64,000 bases of DNA from NCBI GenBank assembly GCA_034440575.1, contig JAOTOL010001272.1:343501-407500 (forward strand), read 5' to 3'. Position 1 is the stretch's first letter. Each line of letters begins with the position of its first letter. Origin of the DNA: Imbricaverruca yamaguchii. Lineage: Eukaryota > Arthropoda > Thecostraca > Neoverrucidae. The position numbers and the translations under genes are program-made. The notes beneath the pieces were generated by a model that was not told the origin of the DNA, searched no databases, and saw nothing but the letters and a program-made list of their open reading frames with translations. Shown here piece after piece: positions 12,347-22,894 of the stretch.

Positions 12347-12388
12347 CATTGACCTATATAAGACCTATAAGTCTTGTATAGGTCAATG
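12347..12388. mobile_element. 42 bp hairpin insertion with 8 bp target duplication
   Basis: Two 18-base arms beginning CATTGACCTATA, with one mismatch, enclose a 6-base loop. The 8 bp sequence GTACAGAG lies directly on both sides (12339-12346 and 12389-12396). CR1 copies elsewhere in the window read straight through the site: GTACAGAG then TGCAACC at 55100-58279 (minus), GTTCAGAG then TGCAACC at 25780-26560. An 8 bp duplication is the signature of hAT or P-type transposases, so this looks like an extremely short MITE. Confidence 0.8.
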
Positions 12389-12465
12389 GTACAGAGTGCA
12401 ACCAAGAAGAGCCCTTGTGGCTCATAGCTGCACTAATCTTTTATGTCTTTATGTCTTTTATGTCT

Positions 12466-14776
12466 AGGTATACTTGTATACTATGCATGCATACTACATC
12501 TATCCTTCATACAGAGAGCTTGCCGAACATGGAACAACCTGCCTCCAGATGTGAGGAATTCAGGTGGCTAGTGTTTTCAGGCGGAGGCTTTCGGTAATGT
12601 TGCGCATGTTCTGGCTCTAATTTCTAGCGCTTCCGTGTAATGCGTGATGATCCTGACGATGGTTTGTGCGGCACATTGATGCACCTCTAACGGACACTGA
12701 AAAAAAAACCTGCTCGGGGGATCCGAAAATACATTACATTACATGTCTAATAAATGCCTACTTGTGTATTATTGATACATTATTTATTTATTTATGGATA
12801 TATATCATGATATACGTACTTATATATATTCTTCGTGACATGCACTATAGCGATTAATTTGCTTATTTCGCAAGCACGTACCTACTTCCGTGATAGCGAC
12901 GCACACCTATTTTACAATATGAGACATATGGTACGTCCAAAACGGAGAGACGTCAGAAATGGATATTTCTTAGAACAGCTACAGAGTAAACAGTAAACAA
13001 TACAAAAGCATGAAGATAGCATACATTAAGTGTATTTAGTTCTCGATAATTTCAAGTCTTAATGCTGCGGTGTCCGCGAATCCCACGGCCATACAGAGTA
13101 TAGCACATTTGATGTCTTGTGTTGTACTTGCATAGGTGTAGGACCTTATTCAGTTGGGAGGGCCTCAATCCCCAAACTTGCAGCTGTCCCCCCCCCCTCA
13201 CCCAACTTGGCACCTGGCCCCAACTTTTCAAGTCAAACTCATGAAAAATCAAGCAATGTTGCAAGCAAGCAATTTAGCATTCAAGGCAATGTGGAGTTTG
13301 CTTTGGTGGTTACATGTTGTTTCATTTCATACCTTTTTTATCCATCTTGATAAATTTGAAGCAACATACATAAATATGGTAAAAACAATAATGAAATTAG
13401 GCACATGGCGAAGAAAAAGGGGAAGAAGTCCTTTCGGCTCCATACCTATGTGTCTTGCGATTGACCATTTCGAGATTATTTTGTCACCAGATATGCCATA
13501 GCCGGTAAGGGATAAATGCACTTTATTCCTGGTTCCCATGAACATTGTAAATGGTTCATGAAAAACAGGAAAACTGGAAAAAATATTTACGAAATTAATG
13601 TTTTTTTAGATGGGAAAATGTAATGACCCAAATCAAGAGAGAACTTAGTATTTGAGCGTATTGATTAACCCAAGGTTGAGCACCCTACCCCCACACCCAA
13701 CTGATCATGCGATCCCATACCCTTACGTACTCACCTGCTTTTATTCCGCCTTCTCCTTGGCTTACACCTCGTTTGCTCGTATGTGGCCTGTCTTGTTCAC
13801 ACCATTGCTTTTCCCCCTGCCCATCTGCACCGGCTTCTTTCCTTGACAGCTGTGCGGTCCCACGCCCTCAGTACGATTTCAGGATTGACAGTCCACAGGC
13901 AAGTGGGTGTCTATGATAATACAAGCAGAAAGCATTCAGTCGTAAGGTTTTCGTTCGACGCCGGCTAGGGGGGGAACGAATTCAATATCGGCATTTGTTC
14001 TGCTACATAAGTTCAGAAACGCTGAGACATGGATGAGATCGATTTTACATCGTTCACAACGGCTGCTTCATTGCACCATGTGCCTACCCTTACTAGTAGG
14101 GCACTGGTACTGGTAACGGTATTGAGTTGACAAAGGTCATGTTGTATTATGATCGGTTACATGAGTGTGATATGGTCACATACATACATTTGTACATCTT
14201 CATGGTGTTGCAGTCTGGTTGTTGGTAGAAGATCGCGGCAGATGGCAAGTGACGGTGCGTTTCTCCCATAATGTGTGATGTGCTAAGTGCTGTCAGATTA
14301 TTAAAGGTGACTGCGTTGTATTATTTTCTTTTTCATGGAATTTCGCAACAACTATCACACCCTCATCTCCCATGACAAGTCATGAAAATGTGAGGGTCGA
14401 AAATCGCCTGATTTCACTCAGATTCCCAGATATAGCCAAACTTAGCACTTATTCGTCCACACACCTTTCTCAGGCAGCATTCACCTTACGTGTGTGGACT
14501 AACTACTCGGAGGAATAGTTAGTCAACAGCAACAGTGGAAAGGTGGCTGGCGAACACACATATAGAACGGTACGTTTCGAAAATTGCATTTGCTGTTTTT
14601 TTGTTGTGCTTTCGACTGAGTGGGAAAATTGTCTACCCCTACGGGAAAACCTGGTCTTCTAAACGTGTAGTTTTATTTTTATATTCCTCTTCAGCACCAC
14701 ACCATTACAAATTTATCATCTCAGCAGATTAAGTGGTCTAAATCTTCCATACAAACATAATTGAGGGCGGGATCTA
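12466..14776. other. No gene recognised
   Basis: The region is AT-rich with scattered short open frames. A C-run sits at about 13190, and repeated TTCATGAAAAA- and CATGAAAAATC-type phrases near 13235-13565 suggest an old repeat. Nothing matches a known protein domain and no paired terminal repeats were found. Confidence 0.5.
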
Positions 14777-15249
14777 TTAACACGCACATTGGGAGGGCTT
14801 CTGACACAACGCACACAGGACGGGGGGATTCAGCCCCCGCCCGTAACATCTCTGCAACTGTTGAAGCTATAGGTACAAAATTTGGACGGTAGATTAAGGA
14901 CGTAGTGAACTCGTTTTAATACAATTTGCATGGTCCCAGGCCTTGAAGATGAAATGAGGTCGTGTAATGGCTTGCCGCATCGCATCACCGCTCCACCGCA
15001 CCGACGAAGCCACTGTGACCTCGAATGTTCGCCGGCCGCCGCCCGGGCGGTCGATTTAACACTCATGAAATTTTCATATTCACTCATGGATTTCGATGAT
15101 TTGTGTTGCATAGGATGCGCTTATCAATTCGTAACGAAGTCACAAGAACGCAGTACAATAACGCTGCCTGTTTATGAGATATCGTAACAAAAATAAAAAC
15201 CGAGAAGTGGGAGGATTCCACCAGTTCACCTACCTCCGGTGCGCGGGTT
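14777..15249. mobile_element. Possible diverged TTAA-transposon relic
   Basis: The left end reads TTAACACGCACATTGGGAGG, close to the family C terminus TTAACACGCGCCCTGGAGG. The right end, CCTCCGGTGCGCGGGTT at 15233-15249, is a partial inverted match. Just inside is a GATTCAGCCCCCGCC phrase like the GATTCCGCCCCCG next to family C termini. The right TTAA is absent, so this is a tentative relic. Confidence 0.4.
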
Positions 15250-17346
15250 CTTGTACGTACACCCGCATTTTATACGTACAGCAATCCTTTAGCACTTTTC
15301 ACCCAATAAGTGCCATGAATCAACACAAATGTAAATGTTTACGTATACATTTGTGTATGTATTTTAGATATATGTAATGTATATATATATTATATTTGGA
15401 CAACTTATGCATAAGTGGCACAGTGAGAAAACTATATTTTCATCAACAAAGAAATCACCAACGTCTCAGCCACAGGTCTTCTTCAGGGTAACACAATACA
15501 AAATGTACAACAAAAAGACTTTAAACACACAATCATGCACTCGAAATCCAGCGATAAAAAACGTGACACGTATCGCCACCTCACGCTGGGCTGACGAACG
15601 ATATAATGCGGAGCAATGCGTCAATGGGGAAAGGCGACACAACGGAATACACACAGCTCTGGATGGCATTCGACAATGCCAGATACATTATCATTCACAC
15701 CGCTTCGTGTGCATTCTACGGCGCGTTCCGCAAACACACTCGGGCGGCGGATCTCACTTTCACCACCCACCTCGCCCCCAAGGTGACGGTGGGTCTCAGT
15801 TCCAATGCAGTCATACTAGCATCGCGGCCGAGAGTGAGAAGTAAACTCCAGGGCACACATCTCTGGCCACCCGGCAGCACATTGGTGCCTGAACGGCTTC
15901 ATCCCATTAGCTCGTCCGGTCCGTCGGTCTCTGCGCCGACTGCCGCCATCAGTGTCACAGTCAGGGCTTGCGAACAGAGCTGGCGCGCCGATGGTGGTCG
16001 GCCATATAGTCGGCGATGTGGCCGCTCCAGGTCATCACAGCTGGCACTCGCTGGGCGGCGAACACACCATGTCCACATCGTCGCATAGCTGATGGTAGCT
16101 CATGACGCTGCAGATGTACCACGTATTCTTGTCCTGGGTCGTACATCTAGATGGTCTAGGTTGATAGTACCGACGAAGCCGTTCACCCCGGCGAGCCCCA
16201 CCTGGTGGCAGGGCAAACATGAGCATGTTTATCAGAAACGATGAGCAGGTTAGACAAGGAAATCCTCATGATCAGAGAAGCATTCGCAAATTCCAACAGC
16301 TGGGTCAAAATCGACACCAAACAACGTTGTCCTACATCGCTTTTGATATATTTTTCCAGCCACAAATAATCATAAGTCATGAATAATTGCACTGGTTGCA
16401 CGACGCGCTGGAGAATAATAATGAATCGTTCAAAAGGTTACCATACCACGTCAATTGTACTATATGCATCCTTCTTTATATGTGCCATTGATGCCAACGA
16501 CCCGAGTAGATAGCACAAAATTATGACATAGCACAAAACATCAGAAAGAAAGCCGAAGACATTTCCAGACTGAAATACCTATGCATCATCGTCACCTAAG
16601 AATGCTTACAGTGAGCCTTACCACTCCAGAAATCACGTCGACGCTCCAGAGCATACCTCGGAGATGAAATTAGAATGCGAGTGTGACGATATATTTACAC
16701 CGCACCACATCTTCGACACAGAGCCTTATTATCGCCATTGAGTATATTATCATGCATGACATAAGCATGACCAATGAGAAGATGGCATAGCGTCACCTCA
16801 TCTCGCCTTGTCCTGCGCTATCACGAGGGACACTGACCGATCGATGGCTAAATTCTCCGTAACTTGTTAGAAATAAGTGTAACTCAACTCGCTGGCCACT
16901 CATTCCTCCAGAAAACCGAAATCCATAGGTTCCTGGCAAGGATCTGGAATGCTCTTCATGAGTGAGCCTGTGCTGCCCATCTGGCAGCACCGAATGTTTC
17001 TTCATTGCGTACGGTACCAACATGGCTCAGAATGCAGCAAAAATGGACTTTCCTTTTTTACCTTGGAAAAGGTATACACTATAAGGTCCAGAAGCTTTAT
17101 TACATTCTATTTTCTGCATTTGTTTTCCACATCTTCTCTAACTCAGATAAGATCACAAAGTCAAAAGACGCTTAAACTTAGCAAGACCTACACAGACAAA
17201 TCTGGGCTAAGCCTGGACAGAGAAGATACTATAAGTTGGGATAACAAGATACTCAGCACCCCAATCAATACTGCATTGTAAATTCCATTGAAACTATCCA
17301 TCAACATTATACACACACCAACATCTATGTAGCCCATTTCACTTTG
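15250..17346. other. No gene recognised
   Basis: The longest open frame (15606-16088) is proline/arginine-rich and low in similarity to anything I know. The stretch 15377-15840 contains a degenerate hammerhead-like motif and could be the remains of a Penelope-like element, but no GIY-YIG or RT motif is readable. The remainder has only short frames. Confidence 0.4.
15463..15486 (-). ncRNA. Degenerate hammerhead-ribozyme-like core
   Basis: On the minus strand the sequence reads CTGAAGA, a short GC stem with a TGT loop, then GAGAC followed by GTTGG. The hammerhead core consensus is CTGANGA, stem II, GAAAC, so there is one mismatch in the GAAA box. Such motifs occur in Penelope-like elements. 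Stems I and III were not convincingly identified. Confidence 0.3.
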
Positions 17347-17735
17347 TTATTTGTGGGATATGCATGGACCTCCTTTACTTGAGTGAGTACATATATAATG
17401 TTGCAAGCCTGTCTCATATTTTAACCTACCTAGTCCACTGATTAGACTAGTGGCTCTTTCTAGCACATCTGCATCTTTTTCGAAACATAGGCTCAATATC
17501 TCCATGTAATATTCCAAGTGGGGTTGGACACAGGCCAAGTACACCTTTTTTAATTACCTCCTTGCTCACATACCTCACACTATTCCTCAGCCCCCTTGGA
17601 TAAGAAATACTGTTGTGTGCTGAATGCTCGTCATATAGAACATTATCCTCCAATAAAGTATCCATTCTTTGGTTACCAAAGGATAACCTGGGTTGTTTAA
17701 AAATGACTGATCTCATTACTAAGCTCAGAAACATT
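17347..17735 (-). mobile_element. CR1-group reverse transcriptase fragment of a second subfamily
   Basis: The translation contains VYLACVQPHLEYYMEIL and FEKDADVLERATSLISGL, which align with the thumb/C-terminal region of CR1 RT (compare YVRPHLDFCIQAWPL and YEKDCWLLERVQKRA in the 7650-12465 copy). It is clearly more diverged than the A family. Frameshifts break it. It lies directly beside the 3' end of the next CR1 copy. Confidence 0.6.
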
Positions 17736-17740
17736 ATAAA

Positions 17741-18430
17741 GACATAAAGACATAGACATAAAAGATCAGTGCAACTATGAGTCACAAGGGCCCTTCTTGG
17801 CCGCACTCTGGATGCTCAACCAGTTGCCCACCAAATCTGTTGATCAGCCCTCCCTAGTATGTTGAAAAGCAAGCCCTCTCTTCTTATCATTGTCTATGCT
17901 GTTTTTAAAAATGTTCAATTTGCTCCTACTGACAATGATTTCTGGCAGCTGGCTCCAGTGTTCTGTTACCCTGTCGGCGAAGAATGACTCTTAGCCTTGC
18001 CCTGATGTGGTTAACTTTAATCTTTAATTGATGACCTGTTATTGCATCATTTCTGTTAACTTCAAACATTACCATGAGAAATCCCTTCTGATCATGAACA
18101 AATTTAAAGACCTCAATGAGATTTCAACTCAGCCTTCTGTATCTAGGTGAAATCATTCAATTTCCTCAGTTTTTCCTTGTATGCCAGGTTACTGATACCA
18201 TTCACAATTTGTGTAGCCCCCTTTTATACTTTCTCTAAAAGCCAACAGTATTTTTCATAACTAGGAGACTAAGCATGGGCACAGTATTCCAAATGTGGCC
18301 TGACATGCACAGTAAAGCTTCTTGATGACTGATGCACTTCTGTATGACATTCCTTTTTATTTCCTCAAGCATTCTCAGTGCCTTCTTCCTGGGTTCTTTT
18401 GTATGCTCTGGTGCTCCCATATTCTTCAAG
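17741..18430 (-). mobile_element. CR1-like copy A2, 5'-truncated
   Basis: Read on the minus strand it starts at the segment equivalent to 11720 of copy A1 (GAPEHTKEPRKKALRMLEE) and runs through the C-terminal domain and 3' untranslated region. It ends in TATGTC-type tail repeats at about 17741-17765. The 3' region shares the GTGCAAC...GTTGCAC stem and the GGGCCCTTGTGGCTCA phrase with all other A copies. Several frameshifts are present. Confidence 0.8.
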
Positions 18431-18599
18431 GAAAAGAAGCCAGGCTTTCCTTGTATCAAATATAGAGTGAGGTGTTGGTGGATTGGAGTTTAGGGGAGCG
18501 ACAACATCTAGGGTCATTTTGGGCCCATAAATATAGTGAGGATAGCTGGCATAATCATCCATAGAAATCAGAAGTTACAAATAAATTAGTTATAAGCCA

Positions 18600-19060
18600 A
18601 TTTGACAAGCAACAGCAGATAAAATTATAACAAAAGTAAGTATTGATGTCTACTTCATCAATGTCAACCAAGTTTGTACATCCATACCCAATACTCCAGA
18701 TATGCTCACACCACTCAAACAAAAACAACAAAGCTCACAGGTAGGACACTGATGCAGCACTGATTTGTTACTGCCACATATTTGGGGATGGGTTTTGGAA
18801 TGTAAAATAGCTTCATTAAAAAAAAAAATATTGAAACACTGTTCAAAATAGCTTTCTTCCTACCACCAAGCACCAATTGGTGTCAATGAAGAAGCTGCAA
18901 ACAATTGACTGAAGCCAATTTTTATCAATATTAAATGACATGTGATACATATTTCTAATCCATATCTTGAATGCTCTAATTGGAGCAAATAATGACATGG
19001 AAGGATGTAAAGCAACTAAACAGGACAGTAAATTGCACCTGCAAAATTGCCTATTGTTGT
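18600..19060. repeat. Dispersed repeat family D, copy 2
   Basis: The stretch matches 30480-30920, with shared phrases TCAACCAAGTTT, GGGTTTTGGAAT.TAAAAT and GACATGGAAGGATG. It is AT-rich and non-coding. The rest of 18431-19570 shows nothing recognisable. Confidence 0.6.
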
Positions 19061-19624
19061 TTGATACAAGGAAAAGAATCACATCACCCACTTGACCCAG
19101 TTGCTGCAGTGCACAATGCATTTTGTGACTAAATACAAGATTACAACACAAAAGATTTGAATAAAACAACATATTAGCCTACTTTAATCAGAGAAATCTC
19201 CAACACATTGCTGCTGCCTTTAAACATGTTAATACCATACTTCAACTGAGTTTTCTTTCATCCATAACCAAACCAATGGAACTAATAAGATGACACTATA
19301 TCACAATGAAGATGTGCAACACACAATTTGTATTTACTTCACACTAACATTGATGTGAGTGCAGTGATGACATAGGTAAGAGGTTCCAAATATGGGGAAA
19401 CCTAATATGTCAGAATTCACAATGATAATTTTGTTTTAATTGAGTTTACAAAGATGGAAACTAAAACCACCATATTCCTGTGATACTACAACCATAGAAA
19501 CAAGACTATTCAACACCCCATCCAATACCACATCCTGAATTCAAATTCAAATACTCTCCAAATTCCACATAGGTAGGTAGGGGAAGCGGGGGGGTTGACG
19601 AACACTTAAGACATCGTACATCGA

Positions 19625-19903
19625 ATGGCCCTACCGCTGCTTCTGTATGGCCGAACCAGTAAGTGTACGGTGCTTACAGGATGCAAAAATGAACAAGCTA
19701 TCCATATTTACGCAGTTCCTTTCGATGAAGATCCTCTAACCACTCACGAGAAGCAGCTGAAAAACGGGCGATTATTTTGTGGTGGGGTGCCGTATTCCGA
19801 ACTAAAAAATGCTGCTGTCGTGTATTACGAACACCAGGTGTGTAGTTGCCCGAACACTTTTATGAATCAATTTTATCTCGCACATTGTTTTATTTGCTCG
19901 TGA
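19625..19903 (+). CDS. Hypothetical ORF near the left end of element E
   Basis: The frame gives 92 residues beginning MALPLLLYGRTSKCTVLTGC. I do not recognise it. Charged, evenly mixed composition up to residue 70 (ending VVYYEHQ) looks more protein-like than random sequence. A GTGTGT directly after that point could be a splice donor, so the real coding part may end at 19835 or so. No downstream exon could be assigned. Confidence 0.3.
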   Translation: MALPLLLYGRTSKCTVLTGCKNEQAIHIYAVPFDEDPLTTHEKQLKNGRLFCGGVPYSELKNAAVVYYEHQVCSCPNTFMNQFYLAHCFICS

Positions 19904-20162
19904 TGGAAGTTCATTTTGTGGTTGCTATGCATTTTTTGCATTATAATCCTTCACACATTTATTTATGAACAGCTGCATATGGGCTGGGTAGGGGCGGATA
20001 TAGGAAGTTCGTTAGGCAGCGTAGTGTTCATTCTATTTTATTTATTTATCTCATCGAAGGAAGCATACCTGATTAGACTGAACAGTCAGAATGGTGACTT
20101 TTTGCCACTTCTCATTCAGACAATACTTGGAACCGATCCACCAGTGGAAATTTCAGTGGTGG

Positions 20163-20279
20163 CAGGGGCGGATCCAGCAATATCGTGTCGCTCGTCCGAG
20201 TCACTATTTTCTTCGAGGGGTACCACCATGGATGTCCCTGAAGGGGTGCCTCCAGAGAACAATCGTGTATCCATCCCTG
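20163..20279. mobile_element. hAT-like MITE, 117 bp
   Basis: The ends CAGGGGCGGATCCAG and (inverted) CAGGGATGGATACAC are typical of hAT termini. The flanking octamers AGTGGTGG and ATTGGAGG agree at 6 of 8 positions, as expected of an aged 8 bp target duplication. A better inverted match to the left end lies at 22771-22785, so the pairing is not certain. Confidence 0.5.
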
Positions 20280-20671
20280 ATTGGAGGAGCGAACAGCCCC
20301 TGGCACTGGTCATTACATATTGTCGCGTATTACTGGGGGCGGGGGCTTGGTTAATCCTGTTGACCCCGCATCGCTAATGGATCTAGCTGTCCCGTCATAA
20401 TTCTTCCACACAGTCCAGTTCATGAGCAGGTACATCCAAACGTATTCTTGTATTAATGTTTCACGACGGCGTAAAAATACGTCACAATGCGTGTCGGGTG
20501 GTATTTACGTAGTAGCGATACCCAGCGCTCGAACAAGTTCTCGATCACGTACTGAGCAAACCCTGATTCAGCACAGCCATTGGCGCGAATGAGTATCTTG
20601 AATTATTGGCATTGAACACAACCAAGCGTCATACGGGAGGGCTTGACTAGATCATAAATAAATATATTCCT

Positions 20672-20826
20672 CGCAAGGCCTCTGGACATCGAGGAGGACT
20701 TGACCACAGCATACGCTCAGGCAATGCCCCGCAAAGCTTCTTGACACCGGGGAGGGCTCGATTATGTGATGCGTTCAAGTAATGTCCCGCAAGGGCTCTG
20801 GCCACCGGGGGAGGGCTCGACTACCC
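20672..20826. repeat. Tandem repeat of about 65 bp, 2-3 units
   Basis: The phrases CGCAAGG/CGCAAAGC, CTCTGG/CTTGACACCGGGGAGGGCTCGA and AATGCCC/AATGTCC recur at about 65 bp spacing. It sits downstream of the PHD-coding remnant. Confidence 0.6.
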
Positions 20827-20980
20827 GTCTCTGCGCGCGGACACGGCGGCAACGGTCGGTACAGACGTCACTGTCTGCGGTGAACGACTCGCGCAGGCAC
20901 CCAAACAGCGTCGCTCAAGTCACCCTTGCACACACACACCAAACAAGGCTAACCAGCAAGCAACTGACAAGCAATTGACA

Positions 20981-21837
20981 CTAAGCAGGCACAGCGCCGG
21001 TACATGCCTCGCACACGAAGTCTGCGAAGGCTTCTTCTTGGTCACTGTCGTCGTCCAGCAGGTGAGCGTAGTTAGCCACCACATAGGGCAATGCGCACAG
21101 GATGTGGACCGTTGCGGGGCAAGTGTCGCACTCAATCCATGCCTTGTCCACCCCGGACTCGTATTCTTGGCGCCAGCTGGCTGAACATCTCCCACATGTC
21201 CAGTCCGATTCCTTCCTAAACGCTGCTGCGCGAGCCGACGTGCGCCGGGGAGCTGGCGGAGTCTGGGCTGCATCAGCAGCCGTCTCGCGCCCAGCCGGCT
21301 GGGCAGACGGGGATGCCGTTGCTCCGCACGCCGGTGTGGGCCGAGAAGCGTGCGTAGTCTGGGCTGCATCAGCAGCCGTCTCGCGCCCAGCCGGCTGGGC
21401 CGACGGGGATGCCGTTGCTCCGCACGCCGGTGTGGGCCGAGAAGCGGGCGTAGTGTGGGCTGCATCAGCAGCCGCCTCATGCCCAGCCGGCTGGGCCGTC
21501 CGACCCATTCTTGCCCGCGACGCCCTCGGGACAACCGACTGCCGCGACCTGGTCGACGTGCCGCCTTCCGCTCTCTCTGCTCCTCATGGTAGCGGCGCCA
21601 GGCGGGCGCCGAGATGCAAGCGGGAAGGAGCTCCGTCCTTTCTTTGCCACTTGGCGTGTACTGCCTTGTGGGCATAAACAGATGTTTGGCGAATGCTTCC
21701 GCTGTTTGCGCTTGCTGCTCCGGCCGTACAGGGTGCGGAGGATGGCGCGTGGCAGACCTCACTGGTATCTGGCTCGTGGCCAGTGGTGACGGTCGCCTCT
21801 GGCTGGTCGCCAGTCTGAGCTCGAGTTCACCCTGCAA
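20981..21837 (-). pseudogene. PHD-finger protein remnant, possibly transposase C-terminus
   Basis: The terminal frame (21508-20981) ends with a canonical C4HC3 zinc finger: CGRC, then WIECDTC, then H-ILC, then CEAC, with the preceding W before the first Cys pair. PHD fingers bind histone tails in chromatin proteins and also occur at the C-terminus of some DNA transposases. Upstream lie three near-identical 32-residue repeats (PTPACGATASPSAQPAG...). In another frame (21837-21500) is a basic segment with CISAPAWRRYHEEQRERKAAR, reminiscent of a transposase tail. The frame change between them shows it is broken or spliced. I cannot identify a DDE catalytic core nearby. Confidence 0.55.
21263..21500. 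repeat. 96 bp tandem repeat inside the PHD ORF
   Basis: The phrase CTGGGCTGCATCAGCAGCCG recurs at 21263 and 21359, with a third copy at about 21455. The 96 bp unit equals 32 codons, so the frame is kept. The repeat encodes an alanine/proline-rich spacer before the zinc finger. Confidence 0.85.
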
Positions 21838-22063
21838 ATTGGTTTTGTCGTGAAGACTGGCATAGTAGTCGGTGGCAAATAACGGATGGGGATGTGGAGC
21901 AGAGGGTTTTCAAATGACTGTTTGAATACTGTGCCACAGGCGTAAGATAGATGTAAGGTTCTTACGTCAGGTGTAAGGTTCTTCACGAAGTTTGGGGGAC
22001 GTGTCCCATGCCGCTCCATTGTGACAACACCCGTAAACTCAGATATGAGACCGTTGTAAGACC

Positions 22064-22516
22064 ATGGGTAAACTCAGATTTAAGGTAACAGTCCAGCAAG
22101 GGGAGGAAATCATATTTTCGCACGTGGAAATTGTTCATTTATCGAACCCCATGAAATATGAATGTCATGTGCGTCACGTGGAAGCGCATTATGTCCAATA
22201 CCAACTCTACTACCAACAGCAGTGCATGAACAGTAAACAGAAGGCCGTAACCCGAGAAAGTATAATTGGTCTGTATCCTAATAATGAAGTTACCTTCCAC
22301 GCAGCGGGCCGAAAACCCTCCGTCTCGAGCTGCCGCATAACACGAAGAGCAGTCTGCATAGACTGCTCATCGATAGTGGAGGTTGAAACTGGAGGTGAAG
22401 AGACTCCAGCGCTGCTTGTTGAGGGTGCAGAAGGCTCAGGAGGTGCTGGGTCTGCCAAGTTTTCGTATTCGGCCTCGATAAAGGCCGAATACGATAAAGG
22501 CTCCGGCTCCGAGTAA
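22064..22516 (+). CDS. Hypothetical ORF in element E
   Basis: The frame gives 150 residues beginning MGKLRFKVTVQQGEEIIFSH. Residues 1-70 have balanced composition. The C-terminal 50 residues are acidic and low in complexity and overlap the GGCTCC-rich repeat. The minus strand across the same bases is also open, so the coding strand is uncertain. No family recognised. Confidence 0.3.
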   Translation: MGKLRFKVTVQQGEEIIFSHVEIVHLSNPMKYECHVRHVEAHYVQYQLYYQQQCMNSKQKAVTRESIIGLYPNNEVTFHAAGRKPSVSSCRITRRAVCIDCSSIVEVETGGEETPALLVEGAEGSGGAGSAKFSYSASIKAEYDKGSGSE

Positions 22517-22680
22517 AATGTCCCGGCGGCTCCGGCTCCGGCTCCGGGAAAAATGTACCGGCTCCGGCATCCCTGCGGGAAAATTCTGGACGGTTCCGGC
22601 TCCGGCTCCGAGTAAAATGTCCCGGCGGCTCCTGCTCCGGGAAAAATGTACTGGCTCCGGCCCCGCATCCCTGGTTATTA
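22490..22680. repeat. GGCTCC-rich imperfect tandem repeat
   Basis: Runs of GGCTCCGGCTCCG alternate with GGGAAAAATGTACCGG and GAGTAAAATGTCCCGGCGG. The same order occurs twice, about 100 bp apart. It produces spurious proline/glutamate-rich frames on the minus strand. Confidence 0.75.
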
Positions 22681-22832
22681 CGCTCCAGCCTACCCCTCCC
22701 CACTACGCGATTTTTTTTTCCGCCGAAGACATCCATGCGGGTAAATGTGTCCCTTCCCCAATCATAACCACTGTATCCGCCCCTGCCAGGCGCAACCTTA
22801 TGGGCTTAAACGTACAATTAAGTCAGTGTTCG

Positions 22833-22894
22833 GAACTCGACACACCTGTCTTAGCGGGCGCAGGTACACGTGCCGTATACCGAACACTGCTGTT
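22833..22894. repeat. Imperfect 62 bp hairpin
   Basis: The outer arms GTGTTCGG and CCGAACAC are exact and the inner parts pair partly (ACTCG..CAC against GTG.CGTAT). The CGAACAC core also occurs in the terminal repeats of element E. Confidence 0.45.

Larger units (their letters stand above)
7650..12465 (+). mobile_element. CR1-like retrotransposon copy A1, nearly full length
   Basis: The layout is a probable 5' untranslated region (about 7650-8190), ORF1 with a coiled coil and an SGNH/GDSL esterase domain (8191-9302), ORF2 with endonuclease and reverse transcriptase (9283-12308), then a 3' untranslated region ending in octamer repeats of the TTATGTCT type (about 12438-12465). Octamer-like 3' repeats are typical of the CR1/L2 group. 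Two later insertions are visible: a SINE at 9019-9177 and a 42 bp hairpin at 12347-12388. The 5' boundary is an estimate, since no target duplication was found. Related truncated copies lie at 17741-18430, 25780-26560 and 55100-58279. Confidence 0.85.

Noticed and set aside
22210..22736. Proline/glutamate-rich minus-strand proteins (FFPEPEPEPPGHFTRSRS)
   Set aside because: They derive from the GGCTCC repeat and change frame between its two copies.
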